Source of the DNA: Podila epigama
Lineage: Eukaryota > Mortierellomycota > Mortierellomycetes > Mortierellales > Mortierellaceae
Direction of reading: 5' to 3'
NCBI GenBank assembly: GCA_015679605.1
Contig: JAAAVE010000953.1
Coordinates: 1 to 11,700 of the forward strand
DNA length: 11,700 bases
In this document: positions 7,486-11,700 of the stretch, one piece after another
Layout of the letters: each line of letters begins with the position of its first letter
Numbering within the stretch: the first letter of the stretch is position 1
Made by a program: the position numbers and the translations under genes
The notes under the pieces: model-generated
Databases searched by the model: none
Seen by the model: only the letters and a program-made list of their open reading frames with translations
What the model was told of the DNA's origin: nothing

Positions 7486-9971
7486 TCAGAACCGATCTGG
7501 ATCTTCAAAGACTTGCCGCGATTTATAGACATTCTGATTGGTCTCATAAATGTTGCTCGTCTGTACCGCCTGCTGCAATGGCGCGCTGTATGTGCTGCTA
7601 CGATACGAATGATGCTTGTTCAGTCCAAGTTGCTTGATGGACCACCGTTGTGACAGTGACCGCTCAAATTCTGCAAGCTTCCATGAGCTGTTAATGCCCT
7701 TGAAAATCTTGCTCACCACATCCGCCCTCCAAAGAAGTCCATGTGTACCATTCTCGATCACACTCAAAGTGCATTGAGGCAATTTTTGCTCCATCCAGTC
7801 GACAGCTTCCCGTGAAATCACAGGATCCTATATGGCCGGTATGTACCCATAAGCAGTTTGTCAGCAAGGCAGATGCAGAAAGTAGAAAGAGAGAGTGAAA
7901 GAAAGAGAACAAAAAAAAATCTGGCAGGAGAAATCCTGCATGCATACATGATGCATATATCAAAAATAGACGTCGTGCTAGTCCTGTCCTTGCAACATTT
8001 CTTGAGTGTTCCATTCGCCACATATTCCACATATTCACACTCTGACTTTCCCGCATGACACGGCCAAAGATTTTCAATTTTGGAATAGCGAGGACATGGT
8101 TTTGTATGTCCTGAAAAGCAATTCTGACGATGACTCCTTTTCCACACCGTTTAGAGGTGATGTTGCTGCAGCTAGTTGTTATTGCTGCTGTATGTCCTGG
8201 TGTTGGATGTCATGCTGTAGTAGCTGTTGTTGCTGTGGTTCAAGCTACATTCTTGCTCTTGACTGATAGTGATGTTGAGGATTTCTCATCATACGCATGC
8301 TCCATGGATAACAAAAACAGTAAAGCAGAAAAGAGAAAGAAAGAACGAAAGAAAGAAAGAAAAATGAAGAAAGAAAGAAAAATGAAGAAAGAAAGAAAAA
8401 TGAAGAAAGAAAGCATCATTGGTTTACCTTGGTTCCCCAAAAGACGTGAACTGGCAACGTAACATCCTTGTAACTGAACCCGAAGGAATTGTTCAATTCC
8501 AAGCATACCATTAGGTCATTGTTGGCGCCTTCGAGAGAGTCAGCCTTATTATCCTGGAGCATCGCCTTGATCAGCTTTTCCCGGTCATAGTTCAATATGT
8601 TGGGATCAGAACTGTTTGGCGGTTCCTTGGCGGCAATAGCGAGGGATTTGTAGAGTAGGTTGGCGGTACTGGTGGACTTTAAGAGGGAGGTTGGCATGTG
8701 TTTGATCCACTTCATTCGTTTCGCGAGCGTCAAGTGAACCCACGGTGACATGAGCCAGACTGTGCCTACGATCCTTGATTTTAGCCGTAGTGCACATGCC
8801 ATGGCATAGATGGCCCCACAAGAATGTCCCATGATGGAAAACTTTTGAATATTCATCCCGTTCGCAATCTAAAGAGAGAGAAATATAAAAAGTTGTTCGG
8901 ATATACCCAAAAAAAGGATAACGCGCAAGTCAGTAATTATTTCACAACACCGGACATGTTTCGCAACGGAGATAAAGAGAGAGTTTTTTTTTGAGTGTAT
9001 TTTGAGTGTATGTGAGTTTGCGTGTATGTGTGTGTATGTGTGTATGTGAAAGAGAGAGGAGAGAGGGTGAGAGGGCGGGAAGGGCATAAGTCGAGGGAGG
9101 GGGGCGAGTCATGGTTGGGGTTTGTCGAGCGCAAAAATGTACTCCCGGGAAAGGTGGGCGAGTGACTCGCGCTCCATCTCTGTCTGTGCTGCTTTGACTT
9201 ATTTTTCTGTCTTTTTTGTTTTGTTTTGTTTTCAGTTTGGATAGCCTTCCATGTCCATGCTTCGTTGGCTTGACTTCCTTGAACTCACCTCTTCTACGAT
9301 TTCTGCCATCTTGAGTGGTGTCCATGTCTAACAAGGTAGAGCGTGTGAGAGTAGCAACCGTTGAATTAGTTTCTCGATTTTAAAAAAAAACGTGAAATCA
9401 AAGATTATCCACCGTAAATTATATCATTAAAGCGGATGATCAGCCTTTTTTTTTACCTTGTAGAGGTCTGGGTCGGCATTATGTGACATCCCGACACCTG
9501 GTCGGTCGATGCAGTATATCCGTAACGAGTGTTTGAAGGCCAAGTCTTCCAAGATGATTGAGTAGTAACGCATGCATCCCAAGCCAAGACTAGACATTAA
9601 AATAACCAAGAAATTTAGAAAGATGGATGAGATGCATAGCACAATAGGAGAGATAGAGAGATATGCAGAGAACGCCAAAAACAAGGAACATTGAGAACAA
9701 TTACATATTTTTTTTGAAAACAAGAATAATAATAATAAAATAAAAAATACAATGGTGTGTTGGTGTGTTTGTATATCTCATAAAATACCTACAAGCAAAA
9801 GACGGGGTGACCGCATGGATGGCCAACCTCGGCGAACGAGACTAGTCTGCCCGAGTAGAGCTCGAAACGTTGATTCATGTCGACGCAGCCAAGAGTAGCC
9901 TCAACGTCGGCCATGGTTGGAATGCTGTCGAATGACAGCACACTGGCTGTCTCTGGCATGCGCCGTGACAT
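7486..9971 (-). CDS. alpha/beta hydrolase-fold protein, 377 aa, 5 exons
   Basis: This encodes a predicted serine hydrolase of the alpha/beta hydrolase superfamily, fungal type; the substrate is unknown. Exons are 9971-9793, 9589-9457, 9327-9289 (39 bp), 8868-8428 and 7827-7486. Introns are 203, 129, 420 and 600 bp, with donors GTAGGT, GTAAAA, GTGAGT and GTAAAC. Phases agree at every junction: FCF-LGLGCMRYYSI, YK-TWTPLKMAEIVEE-IANGMNIQKFS, and FWGTK-DPVISREAVDW. The triad is visible: Ser133 in GHSCG, Asp265 in GTKDPV, His293 in ENGTHG. DRPGVGMS is the usual strand-4 loop. The common HG oxyanion motif reads LG here. The start is the first in-frame ATG after an upstream TAA. There is no signal peptide. 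The last 70-80 residues (after KIFKGINSSW) are polar and look like a lineage-specific tail. Alternative small exons in the two long introns cannot be excluded. Confidence 0.92.
8155..8245. repeat. triplet-biased (GTT/GCT) tract in hydrolase intron 4
   Basis: This part of the 600-bp intron is built of loosely repeated TTG/GCT/GTT triplets. On the minus strand, the gene's own strand, it follows an acceptor-like TGTAG and reads LEPQQQQLLQHDIQHQDIQQQ-stop, a short poly-Gln frame. It is probably microsatellite-derived. If ever included as an exon, it would end the protein before catalytic Asp265 and His293. Confidence 0.5.
8329..8414 (+). repeat. GAAA-rich tract with 18-bp tandem repeat in hydrolase intron 4
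   Basis: This is a purine tract of GAAA units on the plus strand. It contains three copies of an 18-bp unit, AATGAAGAAAGAAAGAAA, with ATG at 8364, 8382 and 8400. On the coding strand it is a pyrimidine tract starting about 14 bases downstream of the intron 4 donor (8427). It is a microsatellite and is not coding. Confidence 0.85.
8984..9070 (+). repeat. GTGTAT/GAGA microsatellite in hydrolase intron 3
   Basis: TTTTGAGTGTA is duplicated at the left of this tract, which runs into irregular GTGTAT repeats (about 9020-9047) and then a GAGAGAGG purine tract. All of it lies within the 420-bp intron 3. On the coding strand it is CACATA and CTCT. No coding value is seen. Confidence 0.75.
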
Positions 9972-10251
9972 TTGAATGTAAACGCAATGACTATTGTTTC
10001 TTTTTTAGTGGGTGTGTTTTTCTTATTCTTCTTTTTTGTCAGAATAGTTGATTGTCTGTTTTGTTTGTTTTGAGTGTGAACAATGTGTTGGAAGGGGAGG
10101 GAGAGAGGGAAGGAGGGATGGACAATGAATGGAAGAGGAGGGTAGGATGAGGATGACTGAGTGATGGATGAGATTCTGCTTTTTTTTTTTTTTAATCTGA
10201 TCGTTAAATTCCTCAGGGGATGGTGAAAGCTGAGGACAGAAAGCAGCGAGA

Positions 10252-10322
10252 AAGTGTGAAAGTGTGAGTGAGGTGAGTGAGTTGAAGTGAGTTGAGGTGA
10301 GTGTGTGTGAAGTGAGTGAGTG
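10252..10322 (+). repeat. degenerate GTGAG/GTTGA repeat tract
   Basis: The tract is made of AGTGTGAGTGAG, GTGAGTGAGTTGA and GTGAGTTGAGGTGAGTG units, roughly 5-bp periodic and degenerate. It lies about 280-350 bp upstream of the hydrolase start. Confidence 0.75.
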
Positions 10323-10466
10323 GAAAATAAACAAAATAAAAAAATACAAAATAAAAAAGGGTTCAGTGGGCGACAGAAACTAAAAGGGGCAAAACGCTGA
10401 CGTTGAGGTACGAAAGGGGGGCCGTTGGAGATGAAATTGGAGAGAAGGAAAAGAGTGTGACGAGTG

Positions 10467-10520
10467 AAGGTGAAGGTGAAGAGGTAAAGATGAAGATGAA
10501 GATGAAGACGAAGACGAAGA
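10467..10520 (+). repeat. GAAGGT/GAAGAT/GAAGAC hexamer repeat
   Basis: These are tandem hexamers that drift in order along the tract: GAAGGT, then GAAGAT (about 10489-10507), then GAAGAC. Such a staged pattern suggests point mutations followed by separate local expansions. It is non-coding on the available evidence. Confidence 0.75.
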
Positions 10521-10601
10521 GTGACAAAGTTAAAGGATGAAGAGTGCGAAGCAAATGGATGAAACAAAGAACGAGGTGAAGAGTGAGAAAAAGTGAAGAG
10601 T

Positions 10602-10650
10602 GTGTAAAGAAGAGGTGTAAAGAAGAGGTGTAAGTAAAGAAGAGGTGTTA
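10602..10650 (+). repeat. 13-bp tandem repeat
   Basis: GTGTAAAGAAGAG occurs at 10602-10614 and 10615-10627. A third copy carrying a 4-bp duplication spans 10628-10644, followed by a partial unit to 10650. Confidence 0.85.
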
Positions 10651-10673
10651 AGAAATTAAAAAAATGAAAATAG

Positions 10674-10804
10674 CCATCCATCCATCCATCCATCCTGTCC
10701 ATCCATTGTGTCCTGTTGTGCATCGCCTCGGATGGTCGGATGGTCGGATTGGATGAGATTGGATGGGATGGGATTGGATAGGATGGGATTGGATTGGATG
10801 GGAT
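10674..10804. repeat. inverted pair of CCAT and GGAT microsatellites
   Basis: The left arm is CCAT x5 plus a second short block (10674-10706). The right arm is a long GGAT/GGATT/GGATGG tract (10730-10804). They are separated by about 23 bases of unique sequence. The arms are complementary in register over many bases, so the region could fold into a hairpin or cruciform. Confidence 0.75.
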
Positions 10805-10850
10805 ATGTGTGGGTTCATGTCTGTTTTGAAGTTTATTGTTTATTCTTCTT

Positions 10851-10871
10851 CTAATTGCTAATTGCTAATTG
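10851..10871 (+). repeat. 7-bp tandem repeat CTAATTG x3
   Basis: There are three perfect adjacent copies of CTAATTG, at the boundary between the simple-sequence block and the unique sequence that follows. Confidence 0.9.
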
Positions 10872-11068
10872 CGCCATGCCTTTTGGAAGGGCGTCCTGAG
10901 AAAGAAGACGAAAACTCAAAGGTCTCGCTTGATGCCCCAAAAAGGCACAACACACCTATTTCATCTTTCTTGTTTTCTTTTTTTAATATTGTTTTGACAC
11001 TTGTCTACACTCCACATCTTCTTGATATATGCCTATGATTGCCTTCATTCCATCGTTATCTTTCATAG

Positions 11069-11091
11069 AAAAAAAAAAAAAAAAAAAAAAA
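11069..11091 (+). repeat. A23 homopolymer, intergenic
   Basis: There are twenty-three A residues followed by TGTTGG. Both length and following hexamer match the run at 5027-5049. A further A-run follows within 20 bases (11104-11118). Confidence 0.9.
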
Positions 11092-11449
11092 TGTTGGTGC
11101 CACAAAAAAAAAAAAAAAGGGAAATGAAAAGAAAAAGAAGAAAAAAAAGCTCTTGCCAGATATGCGATAGGATGCATGGTGTGACAAAAAAAAATATGTA
11201 TACATTCAAACGGAAACACCATCCGAACAAAGTTTTCATTATTATTGTCCATTTGCCCCCAAAATGAAATTGTTTGAACCATTCATCCATCATATGCAGT
11301 ACGCGCGTAAATGTCCTCCCGTTTCCCAAGAAAGTAAAGTTTCACCACGCTACAACACTCCCCCCCAGAGTGAGAATGCACAGTTCCATCCAAACACAAT
11401 CTTTCACTTTGACCACTGGTCAGTCAGCTGCATGAAAAAAGAGGCCGTT

Positions 11450-11700
11450 CTAATGACCAATGGTTCGTTTCACAAAGTTGTTGATTACCTTTCGACGCTC
11501 TACCTCTTCTTGTCGTGTCCTGACATAGTGTGTCAGCCAAGAAAAGAGCCACAAACAAGGAGAAATGCATTCGAGATGTAGGGTATGTCGCTCACCTCAG
11601 AGTCGCACCAATAAAGCCCCTGCATGGCATGCCACTTGGAATGGATTTGTCACGAAACAGACTCGGACCACCTCCACACCCCCCCTTTTTACATTTTTTT
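11450..11700 (-). CDS. C-terminal exons of unrecognised gene, cut by window edge
   Basis: The minus-strand frame is open from the window edge (codon start 11699) to a donor GTGAGC at 11595. It reads GGGPSLFRDKSIPSGMPC and then RGFIGATL. A 76-bp intron with a good CTGAC branch site and CAG acceptor joins it at 11519, giving RTRQEEVERRKVINNFVKRT and then IGH, with stop TAG at 11452-11450. A second reading splices again after ERRK (donor GTAATC, acceptor GCAG preceded by a T-rich tract) to give ERRK-LTDQWSK with stop at 11406-11404. Phases are consistent in both. Natural-looking composition and the splice sites argue for coding. The first codons, across an A/G homopolymer patch near the edge, are doubtful and the exon may begin inside it. 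I do not recognise the family; a short basic C-terminal tail is all that can be seen. Confidence 0.5.

Larger units (their letters stand above)
9972..11449. other. 1.5-kb simple-sequence intergenic region
   Basis: This is the upstream flank of the alpha/beta hydrolase and the downstream flank of the right-edge gene. From about 10020 to 10650 the plus strand is nearly all purine plus T-runs (GA/GTGA-rich), so the hydrolase's strand is CT-rich, as in many fungal promoters and leaders. Several distinct repeats are listed separately. The interval 10875-11060 has unremarkable unique sequence. From 11060 to 11200 it is A-rich. Open frames here are compositional artefacts with no family resemblance. 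I see no RNA gene. Confidence 0.7.

Noticed and set aside
7691-8147. Minus-strand frames inside hydrolase intron 4
   Set aside because: They cross the clear acceptor before exon 5 (DPVISREAV) and contain junk read from purine tracts; skipping them gives a continuous family match.
10760-10804. GGATT/GGGATT-like repeats as a telomere tract
   Set aside because: Units are irregular GGAT variants, not TTAGGG, and unique genes lie on both sides.
11264-11581. 105-codon plus-strand frame at the right
   Set aside because: It overlaps the spliced minus-strand exons at 11450-11519 and the intron; there is no family resemblance and the minus strand has better splice and phase evidence.

Overview
The window looks like nuclear DNA from a fungus. 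All the genes are split by short spliceosomal introns (76-600 bp) with GT..AG ends, several with GTAAGT-like donors and CTGAC/CTAAC-like branch sites. The intergenic DNA is full of A/T homopolymers and microsatellites. The protein set (Kv-beta-type aldo-keto reductase, type-B carboxylesterase, Sti1/Hop, fungal-style alpha/beta hydrolase) and the intron style suggest an early-diverging fungus, possibly Mortierella-like. That placement is inference, because no marker gene is present.

All six genes are on the minus strand, head to tail. From low to high coordinate they are: (1) the N-terminal 95 codons of an unrecognised, Gln/Pro/Asn/Ser-rich protein running off the left edge (1-285); (2) a complete 335-aa aldo-keto reductase in 3 exons (514-1838); (3) a complete 586-aa type-B carboxylesterase in 3 exons (2616-4647); (4) the Hsp90/Hsp70 co-chaperone STI1 in 4 exons (about 4991-7187), with an anomalous 3' end at a 23-T run; (5) a complete 377-aa alpha/beta hydrolase in 5 exons (7486-9971); (6) the last exons of an unrecognised gene entering from the right edge (about 11450-11700). 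Exon coordinates were worked out by joining reading frames across GT/AG sites with phase and family continuity checked.

Intergenic regions: 286-513 carries two CACGTG boxes flanking a 13-bp palindrome. 1839-2615 carries three palindromes spaced 21-23 bp. 4648-4990 carries one small hairpin. 7188-7485 is a compact STI1 promoter with a heat-shock-element-like site, AGGGG boxes and CCAAT. 9972-11449 is about 1.5 kb of simple-sequence DNA with no supported gene.

No operon-like system, mobile element, CRISPR, rRNA or tRNA was found. STI1 is a stress-response co-chaperone. The reductase, esterase and hydrolase are generalist metabolic or detoxifying enzyme families, but nothing shows they form one pathway. 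The points most worth a second look are the broken-looking STI1 C-terminus, its stop-free hydrophobic intron 2, its two-codon first exon, the palindrome array at 2419-2476, and the A23-TGTTGG sequence that occurs twice.
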